64,000 nucleotides of DNA from JAZKJD01 sp040384585 (GTDB taxonomy: Bacteria; Pseudomonadota; Gammaproteobacteria; Diplorickettsiales; Diplorickettsiaceae), in the NCBI GenBank assembly GCA_040384585.1, contig JAZKJD010000008.1:1-64000 (forward strand), given 5' to 3'. The position numbers were made by a program, and so were the translations under genes. Numbering within the stretch: position 1 is the first letter of the stretch; every line of letters begins with the position of its first letter. Positions 33,023 through 41,396 of the stretch are shown here, piece by piece. Below the pieces are notes generated by a model. That model searched no databases and was not told the DNA's origin. It was given only the letters and a program-made list of their open reading frames with translations.

Positions 33023-33967
33023 ATGCAAACCCTAGATCCTAGACAAAAACAACGTGGCGCTGCAAAAATGGCTCGTATTCCAATAAAAATTGAAGCGACA
33101 GAACCATTACGCAAACCCGAGTGGATACGCATTAAACTTGCCACAACGCCTGCTGTCGATCAACTTAAGACTATGCTACGAGAAAATCGTCTTTACACGG
33201 TCTGTGAGGAAGCGTCTTGCCCTAATCTAAGCGAATGTTTCAGCCACGGTACAGCGACCTTTATGATTATGGGTGATAAATGTACTCGACGTTGTACATT
33301 CTGTGATGTGGGTCACGGTAGGCCCGATCCACTAGACTCCGATGAGCCCGAAAATTTAGCTAAAACAGTGCATAAGATGGGACTGCGTTATGTTGTTATT
33401 ACGTCAGTTGATCGTGATGATTTAAGAGATGGCGGCGCAGGCCACTTTACAGCCTGTCTGCAAGCCTTGCGTCGTGCTTGCCCTTCTCTAACCATAGAAG
33501 TACTCGTCCCCGACTTTAGAGGACGCATGGAGGTAGCTTTACATGCTATTGCTCCTGCACTACCGGATGTGTTTAACCACAATATCGAAACCATTCCTCG
33601 ATTATATAAACAAGCACGCCCTGGATCGGACTATGCTTGGTCATTAACTTTATTATTGGAGTTTAAGAAGCGTTTTCCTGGTATACCCACTAAGTCGGGG
33701 CTGATGTTAGGACTTGGCGAAACCCTGGAGGAGGTTAAAGAAGTCATGCAGGACTTACGTAAACATGAAGTAGATATGATTACTTTGGGTCAATACCTTG
33801 CCCCTAGTCGACACCACTTCCCTGTGGCGCGTTATGTGACTCCACAAGAATTTAACGATCTCGGAGATCTAGCAAAACAGATGGGATTCACGCGCGTTGC
33901 CAGCGGTCCTTTAGTGAGATCTTCTTATCATGCAGATAAACAAGCGGCTGGAGAGAATGTAGCTTAA
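33023..33967 (+). CDS. lipA: Lipoyl synthase
   Basis: A 314-aa radical SAM enzyme inserting two sulfurs into octanoyl-lipoyl domains. The auxiliary cluster Cys are in CEEASCPNLSEC, the radical SAM cluster in CTRRCTFC, and the C-terminal RSSYHAD holds the Ser ligand. The DKMALIP-like start (AAKMARIPIKIEATEPLRKPEW) matches the family. Its TAATG stop overlaps the next gene's start by 1 nt. Confidence 0.97.
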   Translation: MQTLDPRQKQRGAAKMARIPIKIEATEPLRKPEWIRIKLATTPAVDQLKTMLRENRLYTVCEEASCPNLSECFSHGTATFMIMGDKCTRRCTFCDVGHGRPDPLDSDEPENLAKTVHKMGLRYVVITSVDRDDLRDGGAGHFTACLQALRRACPSLTIEVLVPDFRGRMEVALHAIAPALPDVFNHNIETIPRLYKQARPGSDYAWSLTLLLEFKKRFPGIPTKSGLMLGLGETLEEVKEVMQDLRKHEVDMITLGQYLAPSRHHFPVARYVTPQEFNDLGDLAKQMGFTRVASGPLVRSSYHADKQAAGENVA

Positions 33968-35979
33968 TGACGCTTTTTGATATCAAACCTTTGTTTGATT
34001 GGTTGCAAATCCATACGCTATTAGCTGGCATAATAACTTTTTTAATTGCATTTTTTGAATGCCTAATGTTTCTGGGTCTTTTGATCCCGGGTACTGTCTT
34101 TATGACAGCGATAGGTACCTTGATTGGCATTGGCGTGCTGTCGTTTACCAGTATAACCTTATGGGCGATTGCAGGCGCCATGACGGGTGATCTCTTAAGC
34201 TTTTGGGTAGGTCGTCATTATCATGAATATACTGCTACTTTCTGGCTTTTTCGTCGTTACCCTAAAATTTTACAAAAAGGAGAAGCTTTTTTTGATAAAC
34301 ATGGTGGAAAAAGTATTTTTGTTGGACGTTTTATAGGTCCAATTCGTGCGGTACTTCCTTTTATTGCGGGCATGGTGCATATGCCTTATCGCCAATTTCT
34401 CATTGCTGACACCATCTCTGCTATTGCCTGGGCACCTATTTATATGTTGCCTGGCATACTTCTAGGTCAAGCTTCACAACAATTACCTCCTGATGTCGCT
34501 ATTAAACTCATTCTATTTGTCGTTTTACTCTTGTTATTTTTCTGGGTGTTATATTCTTTGATAAAATCTTGTTATGCCTGGTTTAGTCGTTTATTAGATA
34601 AACAAGTGGCTTATTTATGGCGTTTTACACGTAACCATCCGCGACTGGGATCCCTCTCATCGTTCTTGATGGATCCCCGCATGCCGCAATCCCATACACA
34701 ATTAGCACTTGCTTTAGTCTGTATTTTTTCTTTTGTAGTATTTTTACTTCTCGCTTTTAGCGTTGCTCATCATGGAATAGCAACCGATTTTAATGAACCT
34801 ATTTATCACTTAATGCGAAGTGTGCGCCAGGCGACGCTTGATAAATTTCTTGTGGCAATGACGGAGCTTAGCCCTAGAGTATTAATGGCTTTCTGGGTCA
34901 TTATATTATTTGTTCTATTGATTAAACGTAATTTTTGGACAGCTTTGCATTGGGGTTTAGTTGGATTTTTAAGTTTTGGCTTAGGAAATCTCTTTAAGCA
35001 TGCGATGCATATACCTCGCCCTGGTGGGTTAATGCAAATACCTTTAGGGGCATCATTTCCTAGTGGGCACACAGTAAGCAGTGTTTCGATATTAGGGTTT
35101 TTTGCTATATTAACCGCACTAGAACACCCTAAAAAGTACCTACGGATACTGATTTATGGATTGACTACAGTAATCGTTTTTTTAGTCCTATTTTCCCGCG
35201 TTTATTTAACAGCGCACTGGCTAACGGATGTACTGGGCGGTGCTTTACTTGCTATCAGCATTATTACAGGGATAACTCTCTCCTATCGGCGAAAAAAACA
35301 GCGTCATTTACTTTCAATGGCTAAACTTGGATCGATGGGTATAGTCGTGCTGATTATTTTATGGGGGGCTAATCTTTTTCACGAATATCCTCAACAACTA
35401 CGGAACTACCGACTCTATTTTCCACCAAAACAAATAGTAAATACTAAGGATTGGTGGATGCAAGCAAAACAACGACCTCTTTATCGTATGAATCGTTTCG
35501 GACAACCTGTAGAAATGTTAAATATTCAATGGGCTGAAAAACTTTCGATTATTCAACATGATTTAGAAAAGCGCGGCTGGCATACGCTCCCAAAAGCAAA
35601 ATTTTTAACGACGCTTTACCATGTAAGTTTACGCCAACATGATCCGCTGACTCCTTTGTTTATTTCAGCGAATGCCGGAGAAAAACCTGTTTTAGCGATG
35701 GCTAAATATTTTCCAACGACGCATAATTTATTAGTGTTAACGCTTTGGAAAGCGCGGATTCAGCTTAGTAATGGTACTCCTTTATGGATAGGACTCGTTC
35801 AATATCAAAAAACATGGCATCTGCAGTTTCAGCCCTTAAAAAAATCGCATTTTATTCATTTAGTATCGGCCGATAAGTTATTACAAAAGGACTTGCAACA
35901 TTATCGTATAAAAAATATCTCAACTCCTTCATCCCATGCAGCGATTCTCTTTATAGCACCGCTCAAACAAGATAATTAA
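33967..35979 (+). CDS. DedA - PAP2 phosphatase - LssY-like fusion protein
   Basis: A 670-aa membrane protein with three parts. Residues 1-210 are a DedA/SNARE-associated domain (GLLIPGTVFMTAIG; FVGRFIGPIRAVLPFIAGM). About 240-450 form a PAP2 lipid phosphatase with KHAMHIPRPGG, PSGHT and SRVYLTAHWLTDVLGG, all catalytic residues present. About 480-670 is a soluble LssY C-terminal-like domain. This architecture is known in Legionella LssY-type proteins. Likely role: flipping or dephosphorylating undecaprenyl pyrophosphate or phosphatidate at the inner membrane. It overlaps the lipA stop by 1 nt. Confidence 0.9.
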   Translation: MTLFDIKPLFDWLQIHTLLAGIITFLIAFFECLMFLGLLIPGTVFMTAIGTLIGIGVLSFTSITLWAIAGAMTGDLLSFWVGRHYHEYTATFWLFRRYPKILQKGEAFFDKHGGKSIFVGRFIGPIRAVLPFIAGMVHMPYRQFLIADTISAIAWAPIYMLPGILLGQASQQLPPDVAIKLILFVVLLLLFFWVLYSLIKSCYAWFSRLLDKQVAYLWRFTRNHPRLGSLSSFLMDPRMPQSHTQLALALVCIFSFVVFLLLAFSVAHHGIATDFNEPIYHLMRSVRQATLDKFLVAMTELSPRVLMAFWVIILFVLLIKRNFWTALHWGLVGFLSFGLGNLFKHAMHIPRPGGLMQIPLGASFPSGHTVSSVSILGFFAILTALEHPKKYLRILIYGLTTVIVFLVLFSRVYLTAHWLTDVLGGALLAISIITGITLSYRRKKQRHLLSMAKLGSMGIVVLIILWGANLFHEYPQQLRNYRLYFPPKQIVNTKDWWMQAKQRPLYRMNRFGQPVEMLNIQWAEKLSIIQHDLEKRGWHTLPKAKFLTTLYHVSLRQHDPLTPLFISANAGEKPVLAMAKYFPTTHNLLVLTLWKARIQLSNGTPLWIGLVQYQKTWHLQFQPLKKSHFIHLVSADKLLQKDLQHYRIKNISTPSSHAAILFIAPLKQDN

Positions 35980-36030
35980 AAAAGGGATACGGCGTAGGCA
36001 CAGTGGCTAATATTCTGTAATAAGCTATTT

Positions 36031-36050
36031 CTTTAGGAACAGAACCTAGT
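36031..36050. repeat. Family E core motif at the rsmA stop
   Basis: CTTTAGGAACAGAACCTAGT is the inverse of the AGGTTCTGTTCCTAAAG motif found at 29704, 47857 and 48879. It encodes the last residues of RsmA (RFCS) and its TAA stop. Confidence 0.55.
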
Positions 36051-36824
36051 TAAAAAATTGCTTATCTTGACATAATCCATGACAGAAAGTTCTTCCGGTC
36101 GTTGTTTTGGATCAAGGCCTAATGATTCAAATTGCCTAGCATTGAGTAGCTTTCCTAAGTTATTACGTAGCATTTTACGGCGATGGCTAAATGCGGTTCG
36201 TACGATTTCAGAAAATAATATAGGATCATTAGCCTTCCAAGGTGATATTGGGTAAGGAATAAGACGAATAAATGCTGAATCTACTTTGGGTGGTGGTTGA
36301 AATGCACCTGGTTTGACAGTAAATAATTTTTTAACTTGGCAATAATATTGAACCATGACGCTTAAGCGTCCATAACGTTTGTCCCCTGCTTGTGCTACGA
36401 TGCGTGCTACGACTTCTTTCTGTAGCATAAAATGCATATCGGCGATAACGTTGGCCTGGTTTAACAGATGGAATAGTAAAGGGGTAGAAATATTATAAGG
36501 AAGATTTCCAACAACCCGCCATGGTGCGTCGATATCTGTTAAGGATCGGATATCAAAGGTTAACGCATCGGCTTGGTAAATAATTAATTCTCCTAACCGA
36601 GCACATTGTTTTTTTAGTAATGGGATGAGATCTTTATCGAGTTCAACCACCGTTAAACGATGTAAATAAGGTAATAGTTGTTTTGTTAATGCACCCAGCC
36701 CTGGACCAATCTCTAGTATATTATCGCTTGCTTTAGGATGAATGGCTTGTATTATTTTTTCGACGATAAAGGCTTCATGCAAAAAATGCTGGCCGAATCG
36801 TTTACGCGTTTGAAATGGAAGCAT
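36033..36824 (-). CDS. rsmA: 16S rRNA dimethyladenosine transferase
   Basis: RsmA/KsgA (263 aa) dimethylates A1518 and A1519 of 16S rRNA. It has the QHFLHE start, the SAM-binding LEIGPGLGALT, the catalytic NLPYNIS motif, and FSHRRKMLRNNL near the C-terminus. The last residues and the stop come from the family E motif. It is 11 bp downstream of the E2 gene on the same strand. Confidence 0.96.
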   Translation of the reverse strand: MLPFQTRKRFGQHFLHEAFIVEKIIQAIHPKASDNILEIGPGLGALTKQLLPYLHRLTVVELDKDLIPLLKKQCARLGELIIYQADALTFDIRSLTDIDAPWRVVGNLPYNISTPLLFHLLNQANVIADMHFMLQKEVVARIVAQAGDKRYGRLSVMVQYYCQVKKLFTVKPGAFQPPPKVDSAFIRLIPYPISPWKANDPILFSEIVRTAFSHRRKMLRNNLGKLLNARQFESLGLDPKQRPEELSVMDYVKISNFLTRFCS

Positions 36825-36835
36825 CGACTAATGTA

Positions 36836-38074
36836 TTAAGCGGTTTGTAAATCGCGGATTAATGCGGATAAAAATCTTGCTGCTTCGCCACCGGTAATAG
36901 CACGGTGATCCACCGTTAATGATAATGGAAGTAATTTATGCACCGCCGGTGTTCCTTCGTGAGCGACCACTGCATCTATCATACGACCTACCGCTAAAAT
37001 AGCCACCATGGGTGGAATGATGATCGGGTTTGCATAGCGCCCGGCAAAAATGCCGACGTTGGATAATACCAAGGTTGCATCGCTTAAATCTTCTGGTGGA
37101 ATGCTGCGATTTTTGATTTGGCCTTTAAATTTGTCGATTGTTTTACGTAAATTAACCATACTACTCTGTGCAACGTTTTTTAAGACGGGTACAAATAGAC
37201 CTTCAGGTGTGTCCATAGCAATCCCTAGGTTAATTTTCTGATGTTGACGCAAGGATAGATTCTTATCATCAAACCAGGCATTGAGACGTGGTTCGCGTTG
37301 ACAGGCTGCCATCATAGCCCGTATCAAACGCAAAGTAATATCAGTTTTTTCTGGCCAAGCATGAATGTCAGCATCATCAACTAAGGTAACGGGTACAACG
37401 GCTTGATGCGATTGACTCATGGCAATCGCCATCGCACGACGTACGCCGCGTAAAGGTTCGTAACCTTCTGCGGGCGTTAGGATGGATGGTGCTGTCATTT
37501 TTGTTTGAGTTTTCGCTGCATTTTCTATATCACTTACGGTAATTTGTCCTGCTGGACCAGTACCTGCGCAGTGACGCAGATCAATTTGCATTTTTTTTGC
37601 TAGTGCACGAATAGAAGGTGTTGCTTTGATGCCGTTATTGTTTGTCGTGAGGTCGAATTTAGGTTTAATTCCGGTTGCTGATTCTTCAACGATCCTATTG
37701 CTTGTCTGCAAATTACCAACAACCGTTGCTTTATCATGGTTCGTTGACGATTTATCCTCTCCTTCAATAGACGATTTTTTATCAAAAGTTAAAGGTGACA
37801 GGGCATTTGCTTTTCGTTCAAGCCCATCGCTAGGCTGGGAAAAAGGTCTAATGTCTATGAGTGCTTCTCCTGTTTTAATAATATCGCCAGATTTACCATA
37901 AAGTTGGATAACCTTTCCGCCAAAAGGTGCTGGAATGTCAACAACTGCCTTAGCGGTTTCCATTGCGACCATAGGCTCATCCGTTTTTATGACATCACCC
38001 ACATGAATATACCAGCTGCGAATTTCAGCATCGGGTAAACCTTCACCTAGATCGGGTAAATAAAATACTGTCAT
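36836..38074 (-). CDS. 2-oxo acid dehydrogenase E2 (dihydrolipoyl acyltransferase)
   Basis: A 412-aa E2 core of a branched-chain/pyruvate-type dehydrogenase. The lipoyl domain spans residues 1-75 with K42 in METAKAVVDI. A linker of about 75 residues is followed by the peripheral E3-binding domain (TPSIRALAKKMQIDL; about 150-183) and the catalytic domain ending DHRAITGGEAARFL, where the usual HRxxDG Asp is Thr, a variant I recall in related E2s. Residues about 75-88 look derived from a family B repeat end. It overlaps the E1-beta gene by 4 nt. Confidence 0.92.
   Translation of the reverse strand: MTVFYLPDLGEGLPDAEIRSWYIHVGDVIKTDEPMVAMETAKAVVDIPAPFGGKVIQLYGKSGDIIKTGEALIDIRPFSQPSDGLERKANALSPLTFDKKSSIEGEDKSSTNHDKATVVGNLQTSNRIVEESATGIKPKFDLTTNNNGIKATPSIRALAKKMQIDLRHCAGTGPAGQITVSDIENAAKTQTKMTAPSILTPAEGYEPLRGVRRAMAIAMSQSHQAVVPVTLVDDADIHAWPEKTDITLRLIRAMMAACQREPRLNAWFDDKNLSLRQHQKINLGIAMDTPEGLFVPVLKNVAQSSMVNLRKTIDKFKGQIKNRSIPPEDLSDATLVLSNVGIFAGRYANPIIIPPMVAILAVGRMIDAVVAHEGTPAVHKLLPLSLTVDHRAITGGEAARFLSALIRDLQTA
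37812..37850. repeat. Family B end fragment inside the E2 linker
   Basis: TTCAAGCCCATCGCTAGGCT followed by GGGAAAAAGGTCTA resembles the right end of B3 (CTCAAGCCCATAACTGGGTT, GAAAGAGGTCTA) and ends in TA. It codes for linker residues around RPFSQPSDGLERKA, directly after the lipoyl domain. Confidence 0.55.
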
Positions 38075-39051
38075 GTAAACTCCAATGTTTGATCAATCAC
38101 ATTGATAATTTTCGTTAGACTTGGCAGGTATTGTTTTTCTAGTTGTGCATAAGGCACGGTAACATCATAACCTGTAACGCGTTGTATCGGAGCTTTTAGA
38201 GATAAGAACGCTTTTTCGCTTAATTGTGCAGCGATTTCCGCGCCAACACCACAAAATCGTGCTGCTTCATGGATAATGATACAACGGCCAGTTTTTTCCA
38301 CCGAACGAAGAAGGGTATCACAGTCTAATGGTTTAAGTGTTGCTACGTCGATAACGTCCGCACTCAATCCTTTTTTATTGACTATATCGGCAGCAGCTAA
38401 GGTTTCATGTAGCATTGCGCCCCAACTTATTAGCGTAATATCATTTCCTTCTCGTAAAAGAAAACTTTGATCTAAAGGCAATGCATCGCCGTTATCTGGC
38501 ACATTTTGCTTATTTAAGCGATATAAGCGAGTGGGTTCTAAAAAAATAACCGGATCAGGATCACGGATCGCTGCCAGTAATAAACCATAGGCGCGTGCCG
38601 GTGAAGAAGGAATAACGACGCGTAAGCCGGGGATATGGGCAAAAATGGCTTCTGTACTTTCAGAATGGTGTTCTGGCGCATGAATACCAGCACCATAAGG
38701 CATACGAAATACTAATGGACAATGAAAGCGTCCACGCGTACGGTTGCGAAAGCGTGCAGCATGATTAATTATTTGATCAAGTGCAGGATAGCTGAACCCC
38801 ATAAATTGAAATTCTGCGACAGGCTTTAATCCTTGTATCGCCATCCCAATGGCAAGTCCTGCTATCATTGATTCTGCTAATGGCGTATCTAAAACACGAT
38901 CAGGACCAAATTTTTCAAAGAGACCTAGTGTTGCTCGGAAGACGCCGCCATTAATACCAATATCTTCACCTAATAAAATAACTTCTTTATCAGCGCTCAT
39001 TTCGTAGTGGAATGCTTGATTAATCGCTTCGATCAGCGTTATTTCAGTCAT
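38071..39051 (-). CDS. 2-oxo acid dehydrogenase E1 beta subunit
   Basis: The beta chain (326 aa) of a thiamine-dependent 2-oxo acid dehydrogenase, acting with E1 alpha to decarboxylate branched-chain 2-oxo acids or pyruvate. It shows the LLGEDIGINGGVFRAT start, DTPLAESMIAGLAIGMA, MPYGAGIHAPEHHSES and the C-terminal transketolase domain (DVATLKPLD). It overlaps both neighbours by 4 nt, so E1 alpha, E1 beta and E2 are translated together. Confidence 0.94.
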   Translation of the reverse strand: MTEITLIEAINQAFHYEMSADKEVILLGEDIGINGGVFRATLGLFEKFGPDRVLDTPLAESMIAGLAIGMAIQGLKPVAEFQFMGFSYPALDQIINHAARFRNRTRGRFHCPLVFRMPYGAGIHAPEHHSESTEAIFAHIPGLRVVIPSSPARAYGLLLAAIRDPDPVIFLEPTRLYRLNKQNVPDNGDALPLDQSFLLREGNDITLISWGAMLHETLAAADIVNKKGLSADVIDVATLKPLDCDTLLRSVEKTGRCIIIHEAARFCGVGAEIAAQLSEKAFLSLKAPIQRVTGYDVTVPYAQLEKQYLPSLTKIINVIDQTLEFT

Positions 39052-40154
39052 TCCTTATGTATCTCATCTAATATAAACAAGGCCTCCGCTTCAATGCGTT
39101 GTTCATTGAGATCAGCGGGTAATTTTTCGTAGTGATAATCAAATAAGTCAGTGAAAACGGGTTTAGGTAAGGAAAGATATTCATCAACGGCCGCTGCGAT
39201 AGAGGCATCGCATCGTGTCGTTAGTTGTTCTTCTTCTTCCTCAGACCAATACTTTTGCTTGAGTAAATAAGTGCGTAATCGTAATAAGGGTTCTTCTCCC
39301 CATGCTTTTTGAAGTGCATCTGCATTGCGATAACGCGTTGCATCATCGGCAGTGGTATGATCACTTAAACGGTATGTCAAAGCTTCAATGACGCTAGCTC
39401 CATTTCCTTCGCGTGCTTTTGCAATCGCTTTTTCTACAACAAACTTTACTGCAATCACATCATTTCCATCGACCTGCTCTCCGTGAATCCCAGCAGCAAT
39501 GGCTTTTTGAGCTAAAGTTTTTGCATGAGATTGATTTTTACGAGGAACTGAAATAGCCCATTGATTATTGTTGATAACAAATACGATAGGCAATTGCCAA
39601 ACACCTGCAATATTCAAGGCTTCATAGAAATCTCCTTCAGAGCTAGCGCCATCGCCACACGTAGTGACGACTACATGCGCTTGTTTGCGAAGTTTAAAGG
39701 CAGTGGCAACACCTGTTGCATGCAAAAGTTGCGTCGCAATGGGAATACAGATGGGAAAGTCAGTTTTACATTCGCTAAAATGATTGCCCCATTCATTCCC
39801 TTTCCAAAAACTAAGAATTTCACTCATTTTTACACCACGCATCAATTGCGCGCCATAATCTCGATAGAAAGGGCAAAAAACGTCTTCTTTTTCCATACAT
39901 GCACCTATTCCCACAGAAATAGCTTCTTGCCCAAGAATCGATGCGTAGGTATTGAGTTTCCCTGTTCTTTGTAAGATCACGGCTTTTTTATCAAAAAGCC
40001 GTGTTAACAACAGTTGTTGATAAAGTGATAATAATGTTTCTTTTTTAGCAAACGGGGGCAAATCCTGTGTGGGTTCACCTTTTGTATCTAAGAATCGGGT
40101 ATAGGTGATAGAAAATCTTGCGGCCTCACCGATTCTCTTTAAGTAACGGTGCAT
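39048..40154 (-). CDS. 2-oxo acid dehydrogenase E1 alpha subunit
   Basis: The alpha chain (368 aa) carries the thiamine-diphosphate motif GDGASSEGDFYEALNIAGVW plus NNNQWAIS, and the phosphorylation-loop-like YRLSDHTTADDATRYR. This size and split E1 form matches branched-chain 2-oxo acid dehydrogenase or Gram-positive-type PDH. Because leucine dehydrogenase precedes it, a branched-chain role is more likely. Its ATG originally abutted the leucine dehydrogenase stop (TAAATG) before repeat C6 inserted. Confidence 0.93.
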   Translation of the reverse strand: MHRYLKRIGEAARFSITYTRFLDTKGEPTQDLPPFAKKETLLSLYQQLLLTRLFDKKAVILQRTGKLNTYASILGQEAISVGIGACMEKEDVFCPFYRDYGAQLMRGVKMSEILSFWKGNEWGNHFSECKTDFPICIPIATQLLHATGVATAFKLRKQAHVVVTTCGDGASSEGDFYEALNIAGVWQLPIVFVINNNQWAISVPRKNQSHAKTLAQKAIAAGIHGEQVDGNDVIAVKFVVEKAIAKAREGNGASVIEALTYRLSDHTTADDATRYRNADALQKAWGEEPLLRLRTYLLKQKYWSEEEEEQLTTRCDASIAAAVDEYLSLPKPVFTDLFDYHYEKLPADLNEQRIEAEALFILDEIHKE

Positions 40155-40184
40155 TTAGCTTGTCCTAAAATGTTTTTGAGCCAT

Positions 40185-40240
40185 TATACCGTCCGCTATG
40201 CGTTTGAAAATTTCGCATCTTCATGTGCGAGCGGGATATA
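40185..40240. repeat. Family C end repeat, copy C6
   Basis: A 56-bp element beginning TATACCGTCCGC and ending GCGGGATATA, corresponding to the right hairpin of family C with TTCGCATCTTCATGTGCGAG. The inserted length between TAs is 54 bp. It contains the present stop codon of the leucine dehydrogenase gene. Confidence 0.8.
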
Positions 40241-41270
40241 GCCGTGCTTCAGCCATACTATTGGCAACAGCAAGTGGGAATTTGTTTTCATCTGACGCAC
40301 GTTTAAATAGTTCTAATAAGGTACTATAGATCGTTTGGATATGGCGCTCTATAAGTTTTTTATTGATGCGATTCCGATACTCTGCATAGGCGTAAATCAA
40401 TCCACCCGCATTAATGACATAATCTGGCGCATATAAAATTCCCCTACTCTGTAATAGTTCTGCGTGTTTTGATGCGGCTAATTGATTATTTGCAGCACCG
40501 GCGACAATGGCTGCTTTTAATCGTGGTATCGACTCATCATTCAAAATAGCGCCTAAGGCACAGGGCGAAAAAATATCGCATTTAACGGCATAAATATTCT
40601 CAGGACTGACTGTGGTTGCATTTAATTCTTTTGCACACTGTTCTACTCGTTTTTCGTCATTATCACAAACTGTTAAATGCGCACCTAGTTTATGTAATCT
40701 ACATGCTAAGTTATAACCAACTTGTCCTAAGCCTTGGATGGCAATGTGTGAATTTTTTACGTTATTACAATCAAATTTGAATTTCATTGCAGCCTCAATA
40801 CCACGTAATACGCCTAATGCCGTATAGGGTGCTGGATTGCCTTGATATTTTGAAGTCGTTACAACATAGGGTGTTTCCAGTGCGATGCTGTCCATATCTC
40901 CACTAACGACACCACTGTCCATGGCGATAATATAACGGCCTTTTAAATCATTAACGAAATGTCCTAACGATCGGAAGTAAGTATTCCGATCAGTGAGTTG
41001 TTTAGGGCGCATCAGTACCGTTTTTCCACCACCCAAGGGTAAATTAGCCATAGCCGCTTTATAACTCATGCCTTGCGCTAGTCGCAGGGCATCGTGAACA
41101 GCGAGATCTACTGATGAATATTCAATAAAGCGACATCCACCTAAAGCAGGACCTAATCGAGTGGAATGAATTGCTATGACAGCATAAAGCTGGTTCGCTT
41201 GATCTATTTTAAAATAGAGTTCACCAAACCCTAAACTTTTTGCGTAATTTAGAAGGTTATCGCTTAACAT
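40221..41270 (-). CDS. Leucine (branched-chain amino acid) dehydrogenase
   Basis: A 349-aa Glu/Leu/Phe/Val dehydrogenase, NAD-dependent, converting leucine, valine or isoleucine to 2-oxo acids. It has the substrate loop GPALGGCRF, the catalytic-lysine motif MANLPLGGGKTVL, a second Asp motif MDSGVVSGDMD, and NAD-binding IQGLGQVGYNLACRL. It is upstream of the E1/E2 genes, whose substrates it would make. Its last residues (YPART) and stop come from repeat C6; without the insertion the frame would continue MAQKHFRTS to a TAA abutting the E1 alpha start. Confidence 0.94.
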   Translation of the reverse strand: MLSDNLLNYAKSLGFGELYFKIDQANQLYAVIAIHSTRLGPALGGCRFIEYSSVDLAVHDALRLAQGMSYKAAMANLPLGGGKTVLMRPKQLTDRNTYFRSLGHFVNDLKGRYIIAMDSGVVSGDMDSIALETPYVVTTSKYQGNPAPYTALGVLRGIEAAMKFKFDCNNVKNSHIAIQGLGQVGYNLACRLHKLGAHLTVCDNDEKRVEQCAKELNATTVSPENIYAVKCDIFSPCALGAILNDESIPRLKAAIVAGAANNQLAASKHAELLQSRGILYAPDYVINAGGLIYAYAEYRNRINKKLIERHIQTIYSTLLELFKRASDENKFPLAVANSMAEARLYPART

Positions 41271-41396
41271 AGTAAATCCTGATTCTTTTACTGAGCGTCG
41301 CGCGTTACATCCATAATCTAATTTTTCGCTTAAACACCATACGATGTCCCATCAGGGAGTGCACATTCTAAGAGACTCTGCGAATGCATGCAATGA

